Assembly: GCA_000310025.1 (NCBI GenBank)
Contig: FN647790.1
Location: 101,344 to 127,783, forward strand
Source of the DNA: Ectocarpus siliculosus
Taxonomy: Eukaryota; Sar; Phaeophyceae; Ectocarpales; Ectocarpaceae
DNA length: 26,440 bases
Direction: 5' to 3'
The translations under genes were made by a program, and so were the position numbers. Below, one piece after another: positions 1 through 8,915 of the stretch; position 1 is the stretch's first letter, and each line of letters opens with the position of its first letter. The notes beneath the pieces were generated by a model. It saw only the letters and a list, made by a program, of their open reading frames with translations, had not been told where the DNA came from and ran no database searches.

Positions 1-53
1 ACTCTGAGGAGGCGTGTCCCCCCGGCCGTGCCGAGGGTGTTCTTCCTCTCCGG
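1..53 (+). CDS. Possible 3' end of an exon entering from the left
   Basis: GC-rich sequence open in at least one frame up to a GTCAGT donor-like site at 54, the same hexamer as the USE1-like exon 1 donor. Too short to identify. Confidence 0.2.
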
Positions 54-1492
54 AGGTCAGTCGGAAGAGGCGCGGGGAGAGGGAGGGGCAGGGGGAGGGG
101 GAGAGGAAGGGCCGCTGTTGTTGAGGCGGACAGGCGGAAGAGCGGACGGGCCAGAAAGCGGAAGGTGATTGTTTATGGAGTGGTGATCATGATGGTAGCG
201 GTGGCAGGCCTGTACCCCGTAGGCGATATTCTTCGCGATTTAGATACACTAACTTTTCCTCCACTCTATTTTCAGTATTATTTTATGTATTAGTGAGAGC
301 TGCGGGCAAGCAACCATTTTTTTGGTCGATGCGAGCGCTGGCGAGCACGCGCGGACCTTTTTTTTTTTTTCTAATTGTAGCCCTAACCCCGTAACCATGA
401 TCCTGTTCCCATTTTTTTTTCTTTTTTTCTGGCCTCGACCCCCAAGGTGATGGGCGATGTCGAGGAAGATGACGACGGGATGGATGGCGACTACGAAGGT
501 GATGAGAGGCGATAGGTGCACGAACCGTTGTTGTTGTTGGTAGCGGCAGAGTTGTAGTTTTTTTTTTCTTTTCGTCACTTCCGATCAGTCCTGACAGCTC
601 ACAGCGTTGGCATTTCTGCCGGCATGGGCTCCAACCCGTGTTCACGCTGAAGGGTTGCTCTCCCTCCACCCACCCCTCCTGCGGTGCTTGCCTCGACGTA
701 GTCGGCGGGGGAGTTAAAAGACCCTTTGCCACAGAGCCAGAGAACAAGGCTTTCGTTGTTAAGCGTCTTTCCGAAACGGTGGGAAGAGGGAGAGAAAAGG
801 GGACCGCTTGCCAGGCGGACAGCGGTGACTCCCACCCTGGCACCCCTCGCCTCTTTTTTTTTTTTTTCGCGCGAGGGGGGCCCGCGGGATCCCCTGCTCG
901 ATCGACCGTCCCCGTCTCCGGTTGCTGTGGTACGCAGACGGTGGAGGGCAGGGGGGGGGGGGGGATGGGCCCGCCCGGTCACGGAACAACGTGCCGCCGC
1001 CCTTTTGCATTTTTTTCGAGAGCGCGAGCGAGCGAGCATACACGACGAGCTTATCGCGCCAAAAGGCAAAAGTCGTCGCCCGCCCCCGTAAACGTACAGT
1101 ACGAAGCGAGTGCTGCACTTTGTTAGCATCGACCGCGTCATATAGCCGGCTGGCCAAATGGAGAGACGCCAGTCTCAAGTGTGTCGTTCTGTTGTTGTAG
1201 CTTCGGCCACACCACATGTATGTACGACCCCCACCGAACGTGCGTCCCGTGTATGCTGGTGGGGTTGCCTGTTGACTTTGGCCAATGGTTTGTCACTTGT
1301 AAGAAGGTCTACGGAGACTCGGGTCGCCGTGGTATGGATATAATTTAGGGTGTGGATTTATGGCTTGGATGATACACGGGATCCCATGTCTTGGACTCTC
1401 ATGTGACACTCCTTATGTCTGTGTTCACGGATAATTAAAGCCTTTTTTTTTTATGTCCCTTTTTTATTGATTCCGTGCCCCCTTTCGTGCAG
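54..1492. other. Non-coding stretch with T-runs and G14
   Basis: T9-T13 tracts (356-371, 412-427, 558-567, 853-867) and a G14 run (951-964). Open frames on both strands here are driven by these tracts (poly-Lys, poly-Phe) and are not convincing genes. Confidence 0.6.
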
Positions 1493-1770
1493 GCGGCGGA
1501 TACTCCCACCGGGGCTAGGAGCGCTGGACTAGAGGCAGAGGGCGGAGGCGGGCACGGACTAATAGATTTCTGCTGTGCGCGTTGGAATTGCGGGAGGGCT
1601 TCGAGTGCCGGCCGGGGGAATCGCTTGAAGTCTTGCTTGTGTTCGGGACCTCGCGCGGACGAGAAGCGAGGGGGTGCGGTGGATGATGCGCGCCCGCGGG
1701 GGGGGGGGGGTACAACCATCGGCCGACAACCTTTGTTCTTGGAAGCGGGCTGGCTCCTTCAAAGGGTCTG
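1493..1770 (+). CDS. Possible exon of unknown gene
   Basis: A strong acceptor (CCCCCTTTCGTGCAG) precedes a 92-codon open frame beginning AADTPTGARSAGLEAEGGGG that reaches a possible GTGATT donor at 1771 or a TGA immediately after. Rich in Gly, Arg and Cys; not recognised. A terminal exon of a gene entering from the left is possible. Confidence 0.28.
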
Positions 1771-2091
1771 GTGATTGGTGATTGGGTAATTTGCGAAGCC
1801 AAGAAGCGGTGCAAGCCCTGCTTACCCACGGTAGGCAACGAAACGGTCCGGCGCCACGGGACTGTCGGGACGGCGGACCGCAGGTGCTTAGAAACCGGAA
1901 AAGCTCTCCCGCTCTCCCGCCTAGAGCGAGTTACAAGTAGTTTTATTATGTTCTTGTTTTGTCTTGTCCGCGGGGAGTGTCTATTATTTCAGCACCAAGT
2001 ACGAAAATTTAGGTTAATTGTATAGTTGAGAGGGTACGGGGACGAGGAGGTTTCATTAGCCTTGGCAGGCAGGCATGTCCCCCCTTGACCG

Positions 2092-2931
2092 TTGTTGTTT
2101 CGTTCACCGTCGTCGACGCCCAAAACGAATGCTCGAAAGATATTTCGCTTGCATAAGCCGGGGTATGCCCTTTTTTTTCTTTTCTCGGGCGTATTGTGGG
2201 GCAGTAGATTCAGAGGGCAACAGGTGAGTTGGGCGGGTGCGTTACAAAAGAGAATTGCGTGTGTGACGGGTGATCAACGGCAGCAACTAAGCATACATCT
2301 GGTTGTTTTGTCTGTCCTCTCTTGCTCTTTTTTTGATGTGGTGAACGGCATGAAGAGCGAGCCGTACATTGTACCTATAGCTCGGTCGGTGTGCAGGCAG
2401 CACGCGGCCTTGGTTTTGGGGGTGGTATGCGTTCACATTTGTACAGTGCGCGGGCCCCCCGCGGCTTCGTTCTTTGTTGAGTTTGTAAGCGGGGAAGACT
2501 CGAAAGCAGACACGTTGTTGCGGTGCTTTGCCCCCCCAGCAGCAGCACGTAACAGCAGTATCGATATACCATCTCGTCACACGTTGGCATGTAAAGTAAT
2601 TAGTGATGTGGGTGGCGTGACGAAGCTCTTCCGAAGCACGCACCGGCTTTGTTTTCCATTTTTTTTTTATTGTTCAAGGAGACCTCGAGAGCGACGAGGA
2701 GTTTCCGTATTGGTTGTGCAGAGACCACCACACCCACTCACTCTACATAGTGTAGACTGTTTTCTTCGCGTTCCGCACTGTGACCCGCCGCAATTACAGT
2801 CTAGGCCGGTTGTTTATCGTAGATGCCGTACATTCCAGGGTGCGGCGCTTACTAGGCAAGACCACCCTTCGAGTTGTCGTCACGCGTCGGGTACTGTTGA
2901 CTGCTGCTGCTGCTGCTGCTGCTGCGTGTGA
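2092..2931 (+). other. Unexplained 279-codon open frame
   Basis: Open for 279 codons from a TTG with no ATG near its start; the first good internal ATG is near 2350. It has mixed codon third positions (unlike the GC-rich USE1-like exons), hydrophobic patches, and a CTG run at the end read as Cys. No domain recognised. A frame this long is unlikely by chance, but its sequence does not look like a conserved protein. Confidence 0.25.
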
Positions 2932-3168
2932 ACCCTTGGCATGGCCGAACCTGATGATAGTACGGCAGGCAAGCCGTAGCTCCTCGTAAGTTGTATGTGC
3001 ATCCACGGCGCCTAGAATATTGAGAACGCAAGAAAACATGGCCTTGAATTGTGAATTGAGGAGGAGTGTTCGGCAATTTTTGACAACGACAAAGGTTCAA
3101 GTGGTAGAAGGTGGCGCTCCGTTCATGCCCACACGACCCGTTCACGGCGAAAATTCCGCCTAGGTTTA

Positions 3169-3387
3169 CAGTAAGGATGTGGGTCTCCGCACAGGGGTGT
3201 TAGCATTTTTCAAAGCTTTCTTACTCCGCAACTAGGAGGGTGCGAAGGCCAACCAACACGTCTAAGTAAAGACCTCGATGAGATAATTCCAAAACCGCCC
3301 TTTTCGGCAGTGTTGCATTCCTAGTTGTCGAGCGGTGAAGCTTTGAAAAACTCTAACGCCCCCGTGCGGAGACCCGCATCCTTACGG
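3169..3387. mobile_element. Tc1/mariner-type MITE (219 bp)
   Basis: Imperfect terminal inverted repeats of about 70 bp: left starts CAGTAAGGATGTGGGTCTCC, and right ends GGAGACCCGCATCCTTACGG. Both ends are flanked by TA (3167-3168 and 3388-3389), the target duplication of Tc1/mariner elements, and CAGT-type ends are usual there. There is no coding capacity, so it is non-autonomous. Confidence 0.8.
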
Positions 3388-3918
3388 TATTCCTCTTAAG
3401 GGACCAATACGGTCACTAAAGGTCTCACAGCGCCGTAGTAAAACGTGAGTCTGTCTGACGCCGTTCAGGTCAGAAGCTCCGGGGACCACGCACTTTTTTT
3501 TGCCGAACCGCCGAGGCGTAACGATAACCTCTTTGAGGACCTAGTACGGTTGACTGAGGCCAAGCTGCGTTGCCAATCAGCTTAATCAACAGCGACTTTC
3601 GGGGGGAAACGTCTTCCCGTGCTTGCGTCAGCGCCGAGCCACTTTACTGGCCACAGGTAGGTCCCATGCTTGCTTGTGACGTACATTCATCGACGGTGTT
3701 CTCTAACTGAAGAAGGGGCTACCGATCCACGGTTCACACAGAGAAAATCCGCTGTCTGTGTGCGGTGCGTGCTGCTTCTTCTGCGGTTTTGCCCAACAAG
3801 GGACAGGGTTTGGAGCTCCTTCCCGGAAGGACTGGACTGACTGGCAGACAAGCCACCCGATGGGCACGGGGAACAAGTGTGACGTTAGGATTGATTGGCC
3901 CAGCACACTAATGTGAAG

Positions 3919-3954
<36 letters not shown>

Positions 3955-4325
3955 CCATGTCGAGAACTTCAACAAATAATTCCGTCGTACACGTGGCCCC
4001 GGAAAGGCGTCCGAGCCGGTTGGACCAGTATGGACATTAGAAGGTACTGAACGGAGACCGGACCGATATGTTTAATGTGAAGACAACAACAATGCTGCGT
4101 GAAGTCGAATCGCTCCTTCCTTCTGTGACGCCACAAGAAGGAAGAACGTGACATGTCTGGGAGCAAAAATAAAACGACCACACCCAAGAATTGCACCATG
4201 AAAACATGAGCGAGAGCGAAAAATTCTCATGGAAACCAAACCTCCCCACCACGCCCCGATCGCGAACTGCGCTCAGTCCTCGTGAGAGCCAGAGCTCGAA
4301 ATTCCTCGTGAGAGCCACTTTAGAG
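3388..4325. other. Gene-poor stretch with short repeats
   Basis: Contains (AAC)11 at 3921-3953, a reused segment TAATGTGAAGACAACAACAA (3910-3929 and again about 4074-4092), and a 15-bp direct repeat TCCTCGTGAGAGCCA at 4277-4291 and 4303-4317. No exon supported. Confidence 0.6.
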
Positions 4326-4815
4326 TTGTTTTGAAACTATGTTATGTGCGACAAGCACAAGAAATGTTGCCCTAGGTCAACGAGCGACACTACTACTACA
4401 ACTACAAACGAGCTATATTGATGTCGCCTGTACCGCGCTGAAGGCCTTGCCAAAACTACAGGATGCTAGCTTTATTAATCCTCCGTGTGGACACCTTGAC
4501 GTCATCGCGTGAAGGGATCTCCCGCAGACCCTTCCTCCCTCGGCTGTGCTCAAGATCAGGCGCATTCTACAAGAAAGACTTGACCAACAACGCATCGCCA
4601 CCGCCACCAACCAAAACGCCTCCAGCTACCATACATTCGATGGTAACAAGCACCCCCCTTCGTTCCGATCAGCCACAATCACAGGGAGTCGTTTTCTTCA
4701 AAACGAGAACACTCGGTCCCATCAAACGTCTTTCGATGGGTTAGGCAGAAGTCGCCGCAGTTGTGTAGCGGAAAACCGCTTGGTTTCTCTGCGTCTGGTG
4801 CCTTTTACTCGTTGA
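4326..4815 (+). pseudogene. Protein-like open frame broken by one TGA
   Basis: One plus-strand frame is open for about 160 codons apart from a single TGA near 4528. Before it reads DVACTALKALPKLQDASFIN, then PPCGHLDVIA. After it reads RDLPQTLPPSAVLKIRRILQ, then ERLDQQRIATATNQNASSYH. The composition is ordinary protein rather than repeat-derived. No family recognised. It could be a decayed gene or transposon relic, or an exon interrupted by an unrecognised intron. Confidence 0.4.
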
Positions 4816-5202
4816 CTACCTTCCACAAACCCATCAACACTCAATTTCCATACCACAACAACAATAACACTTTGTGATATCGCGTAGTGAAATCACGCAA
4901 CCACCAACACAGTCCCCACCCATTCAAAAATTAACACGAACCGGTACCAGGTTGGTCATCGATCCTGTATTTTCTACCCGGCGCGTTGGGTCGGCTCGAT
5001 GCCAACCCCTCGTACGCGCACGGTACAACATAACTCCTTCCATGCCACACCGTTGTTACTGTTCTTCGTGCGGCTCTGACTGCTGTGCGCACACACTTGT
5101 TTCACTTGACCGACCTTCGCCTCCCTTTACTCTTCGTGAACACCCCAGTGCTCGGCTTCGCATTGCCCCCCGCCGGGTCCCGACCTCCGCGCCCACGCTC
5201 AC

Positions 5203-5617
5203 CACCAAAGATAGCGGTATCGGTAAGATTATTACTTCCTCCGTTTTCGGCAACGAGGCAAATTGCAGAATTCACGCCCGTGGTGGAAGCAGCGGGAGAA
5301 TTAGCGCTTGCCGCTAGCCTCGACACCGCCGCCGCGAAATTGGAGATAGCCTTCCGGCGCACGAACAGCAGCAGCTCCTTCAGGATCTGGGCGTCCCGCT
5401 CCTGCGAGGTGGAATACACCTTCCGCCGCCGATCTAGGCCGAGCTTCGACGCGTGGCTCCCCCCCCACCCCCCCTCGTGGCCGGCAGGCGACGATGCAGA
5501 GAAACGGCGAAAGGGGGACAGGCTTCGTCGCCGAACGGGGACCGGAGCGCCGGTAACGGTGGTCTCGGAGTAGATTATTGTCACCGACGTGCCCTCGCAG
5601 GTAACCTCGTCAATATC
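5203..5617 (-). CDS. PH-like gene, exon e
   Basis: Starts after acceptor TTCATTCTGCTGCAG in phase 0, matching exon d. It codes DIDEVTCEGTSVTIIYSE, a basic Ser-rich insert, then SKLGLDRRRKVYSTSQERDA and ILKELLLFVRRKAISNF. It has a GTGAGC donor at 5202. If unspliced the frame stops at 5102. Confidence 0.6.
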
Positions 5618-6046
5618 CTGCAGCAGAATGAACAGATTTGAGGTATAAATGCGTCAACACTGTCGTTGTTTGGTCTTGTTGGGTGTTGGTGTTATGGTGT
5701 TGAAGAGAGCGGCGAGACACCCATCCCGACAAAGGGCACAAGGAGAGAGTCGAACAGGCTTCGTGCTTAGAAGGGCAGCATCTATTCTCGCGAACCGACC
5801 GCGCCTACTAGTTGCTTCATCTTCAGTCACCTTGGCCAGCATGCTCCCCGGTTTGCGTCGCAGGCCGGTCGATATCCAGTTCAGCCGCATCTGGTCCGGG
5901 TCATACGACAAGATCCGTTCCTGCCGTTTTTTGCGCAACGTTGGATCAAGGGTTTTGGTGGGCTTCACTCATCAGTCGGGAGCCGTGCTCTTGTAAAGGA
6001 ACACATATTCGCGGCGGTGTAGCTTTCGTTTTGAGAGAGGGAGAGG

Positions 6047-6080
<34 letters not shown>

Positions 6081-8022
6081 GTGGGAGAGAGAGTGGGAGA
6101 GAGAGAGACTACATTTACGAGAGTCAGCGGATGATGGCCTCAGTTCAATCACTCGCCCCGCTCTTCTTCCCGCTTCCGTCGGAATCAAGCTTGTCCAAGA
6201 CGAGTCCGCTCCCGTCCACCAGCGTCGAGTACAGGAACCCTTCTAACACATCGTCCGTCCAGCGACTGAGAACGTGAAAAACCGGGCATAAACGGCTGAG
6301 ACTGGCATTTTTTTCACCAATCAGCCGATTGGCGCTGTAGCTTAACGTGAAAAAGAGCAACACACATGTATGTGCACGAAAAGGCTAGATTGCTCTTATC
6401 TTGGTCCGCTTTCACGAGTAGTGCATGATGCCTTTCGATTTCGTGTGACGACGTGATGTGCTTCGTGTGAATCTATGTCGATCAACCCGTCGGTGCAACA
6501 CACCTCGAGTCTTCCAGAGCAATACAATGATGCCCTTCGCACGACTGCCAACGACATGCTCTTTGACGGTACGAGCGCTGGAAAAAGCGTCAAGAGAACC
6601 GTGCCGCAGACGGACAGTTGACGCTCCGTAAAATCTTGGTTTGAATGACACCCAAGGAGACACGGAGCTACAAATCAAGAGAAACGTACACGACCATCCT
6701 CATACTGTGAAACTAAAGCACAGAGATGCAACGCCTGAAATCTCTCCCTCTCTCTATCTCTCCCTCTCTCTACCTCTTTCTCTCTCTGTGTGTTCCACAC
6801 TTTCGTTAGCAACACATACCAAGGAGCTTACCAACTAGAGGTTCGTCCGACACATACAAACAACGAGAGGTCGCAAGTTTCGCTGCGGTCAATGAAGCAC
6901 ACTGCCAAAATGGCCTTCGTGTGTCGTCATCGAAATCGACGAATCATACTGTTGAGAGCACGATGACCACTATTATAGACCACTAGTCAGCGCTGAGTGG
7001 CATTCTAGTGGTCATCGTGCTTCTCAACACATACCACAGCGGTCAAGGCACACCTTTTCTTGGATGTTGTCCTTGGAGGCAGTCTGCTAGGCCTGGCGCG
7101 AGAAACCACTCCAGCCGGGGTGCTCCCTCCTCTTGCGGTATCGGGAAAAGGAGTCTGCGAGGGGCGGGGGCGTACTTGTGGTTCAGGGTGACACTCCTGT
7201 CGTTGTTATGCTGATGTTTTGCCGTAGGTGTTTTTGTTGTTGAGTCTTGTTCTCTGGTTGTTGGCAGTGATGGTGCTAGCAGGAAGGGGGGTAAGAGGAA
7301 TGCTCGACAAAACAAGTCCACCGCTCATGGGGGATGTGTAACGTGGGCATATGTAGGCGTTCACGCGGATGTATGCCTAATTCGCGTGCGCAGCCACGAA
7401 TGGGGGGCATCCGGGAACCATGTGCAGCATTGCTGTCTGTAGGTAACTTGTTGTTGTGGTGGAGGTGGCGTTTACGGCAAACGCGTCTGATCTACATATG
7501 CCCAGCACCTCCTCCTCCTCCTCTCTGCTGCTGCAAAGATAGCCAGGGAGCTTGATGCGCATGCTGACGATGCAGACGCACGAAAACTTTCAACGACATG
7601 TAAGCTCATATTTTTTGCACGGTGAACCCGCTCACGTTTCTCTCGGGTACGTCACCGCCAGTTGTTGCCGATGCCGGTGACGTCGTGCTGGTCACGCCCG
7701 TGCCCGGAGAGGGGATGCAACTGCTCTCCCTCTCCCTGGATGTACTATCTTCGCTCAAATCCCGTTGCATCCGAGGACCGTTTTCAGGAACATGAACCGC
7801 GATCCCCCCGTCGGTCTCCCGTCCACCCTTACCGGCATCATGTTTTGCAGAAGGGGGCTGGGATGTAGCGATAGCTCCGGCAAGCTTCTGCAAGTTAGGG
7901 CGCCGGATATCCTCACGGGTAAGGACGCTCCCGTCGTCGTCGCTGCAGCTGTCGTAGTCCCCAGGACTCGGCTCACAGCAGGCGTGCCTCAACGCCTTGC
8001 ACACGTACCGGAGACGGTACAT
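5203..8022 (-). CDS. Minus-strand gene with PH-like region (partial 5-exon model)
   Basis: Model, in transcript order: complement of 8022-7636, 6577-6504, 6265-6153, 5967-5831, 5617-5203. All internal junctions are GT/AG and the phases chain 0, 2, 1, 0. The first 129 residues are Ser/Asp-rich and probably disordered. From about residue 158 there is a pattern like a PH domain: LEGFLYS; LRKKRQERIL; DPDQMRLNWIST; then DIDEV-x-x-EGTS; then DRRRKVYSTSQERDAQILKE. The order of basic strand, Trp-containing strand, I-x-(D/E)-V-x-x-G strand and a final helix with DA-x-x-L resembles PLC-type PH domains, which bind phosphoinositides. The fold call is inference. Both ends are open: the start may lie in an earlier exon near 8513, and coding may continue below 5203 or stop at 5102 without the last splice. 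Confidence 0.5.
5831..5967 (-). CDS. PH-like gene, exon d
   Basis: 137 nt ending AAG|GTGACT in phase 0. It codes LRKKRQERILSYDPDQMRLN, then WISTGLRRKPGSMLAK. The protein-like content is strong. The acceptor (GATGAG) lacks a pyrimidine tract, so the 5' boundary is tentative, but stops lie just upstream. Confidence 0.55.
6033..6110. repeat. (AG)n / GGGAGA microsatellite
   Basis: About 75 nt of GAGA and GAGTGGGAGA repeats in the exon c to d intron of the minus-strand gene (a CT tract in the transcript sense). Confidence 0.95.
6153..6265 (-). CDS. PH-like gene, exon c
   Basis: 113 nt after acceptor CACGTTCTCAG. It codes RWTDDVLEGFLYSTLVDGSG and LVLDKLDSDGS, then a donor GA|GTGATT in phase 1. 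It looks like the first strand and variable loop of a PH-like fold. Confidence 0.5.
6504..6577 (-). CDS. PH-like gene, exon b (small, frame uncertain)
   Basis: 74 nt between a strong acceptor (GACGCTTTTTCCAG) and donor GAG|GTGTGT on the minus strand. All three frames are open. The frame chosen (phase 0 to 2) is the one linking exons a and c. Another frame (ARTVKEHVVGSRAKGIIVLL) looks more protein-like, so the splice chain may be wrong here. Confidence 0.35.
6951..7028. other. 78-nt near-perfect hairpin
   Basis: Left arm 6951-6972 (GTTGAGAGCACGATGACCAC, TA) pairs with right arm 7006-7028 (TAGTGGTCATCGTGCTTCTC, AAC) with a single one-base bulge. The 33-nt loop can pair further (CCACT with AGTGG). 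It lies in the intron between exons a and b of the minus-strand gene. The size suits a microRNA precursor; a short inverted-repeat element is the alternative. Confidence 0.85.
7636..8022 (-). CDS. PH-like gene, exon a
   Basis: 129 codons from ATG (8022-8020) to a GTGAGC donor, phase 0. It begins MYRLRYVCKALRHACCEPSP and continues with an acidic segment SCSDDDGSVLTREDIRR. The open frame extends a few codons above the ATG to possible acceptors near 8046, so this could be an internal exon instead. Confidence 0.5.
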
Positions 8023-8439
8023 GTCACCCCGCAGTTGGGGTTCTGTTTTCTGAGTGGTTGGCGTCGTCCGCTACCCGCGGCGAGTGTCGTCGGGTTTTGT
8101 TTCTTCCGGGGAACAGCAGGGTCACGCAGGCCCGCCCATCTGTTTGCTGGGCGTGAATCGCGTGTGGCGTGGAATCACGTGTGGGAATTCGTGAGAGTTC
8201 GTTATCGTGAGAAACTTAATAAAACATGCACTGCAACTCGACGCAGGTCTACCCCATGCATTATATTACCCCCGTGCACGCGAAGTGTTGAAGTCTTTAC
8301 GTAAATAGCGGCTTTTTTGTACCATGGGAGATCCCCATGTTTTGGCGTTGTGCGAGAACTCCGCTGACTTTGCGTTTCGCTGATTCTTCACTAACCTAGC
8401 TCTTCCCGATCCTCGGCAACCTCGATTCGGTTGATTCAC

Positions 8440-8513
8440 TCTTTCTCTCGCGAAGGATCCGGATCGTTGGAAACAACAACATCTCCTCTCGGAAAGAAAA
8501 ATTCGGTTGACAT
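8440..8513 (-). CDS. Possible first exon of the minus-strand gene
   Basis: ATG at 8513-8511 starts MSTEFFFPRGDVVVSNDPDP and SREK, then a possible donor GA|GTGAAT just before an in-frame stop. The phase (2) does not fit the most obvious acceptor of exon a, so the link is unproven. Weak support. Confidence 0.25.
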
Positions 8514-8792
8514 CGCCCCGTCAAGGCATCCCTCTGGCCATACGCGCTAGTTCTAGTGTGGGGCTTGTCCTTGACGCCTCTGTCAAGGGCGCAAACATGC
8601 GTCAACCGATAACCTTTCAGCGTCGCACTTGACGACCGTTACGATGAACTCGCGGAGCTCCCCCCCCTACTAACCGGAGATATGCGTCCGCGCGCCCCCT
8701 ACTTTGTGTTCCTCCGCATCATGCGACAGACCACACCACCTTCTTGTCTTGACCTACCGGGCCAGACCAGACGCCGGCTTCCCATACAGGAC
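8514..8792. promoter_or_regulatory. Presumed divergent promoter region
   Basis: The PH-like gene (minus) and the USE1-like gene (plus) point away from each other across this interval, so their 5' regions must lie here if the 8513 start is right, or within 8023-8792 otherwise. I see no TATA box or other named element; the call is from gene orientation only. Confidence 0.35.
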
Positions 8793-8915
8793 ATGCCGTC
8801 TGTGCACGAGATCCACGTTGAACTCGTCAGGCTCCTGAGCGCCACGGAGCGCCTCGTTGCTGCTGGAGAGCCATCAGCGAGTGGGAGCTGGGAGAACTGG
8901 CCGCGCTTCTGTCAG
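8793..8915 (+). CDS. USE1: USE1-like exon 1 (start codon, N-terminal helix)
   Basis: It encodes 41 codons from ATG (8793) to a GTCAGT donor at 8916, ending in phase 0. The peptide begins MPSVHEIHVELVRLLSATER and ends with a Trp-containing stretch ENWPRFCQ. In USE1 proteins the N-terminus is a short helix with an L-x-R-L-L pattern followed by an acidic/Trp segment leading into a second helix, which matches. An upstream in-frame ATG (8682) would add 37 residues of unlike composition. The downstream one is preferred because the family pattern begins there. Confidence 0.72.

Noticed and set aside
283-843. 186-codon minus-strand frame
   Set aside because: Its Lys-rich stretches come from T-runs on the other strand; no protein pattern, and the frames on the other strand are equally open.
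638-1126. 162-codon plus-strand frame
   Set aside because: Contains poly-Phe and poly-Gly from T13 and G14 tracts; no splice or start support.
4874-5573. Plus-strand frames of 147 and 162 codons
   Set aside because: They are antisense to exon e of the minus-strand gene, whose protein content and splice sites are better.
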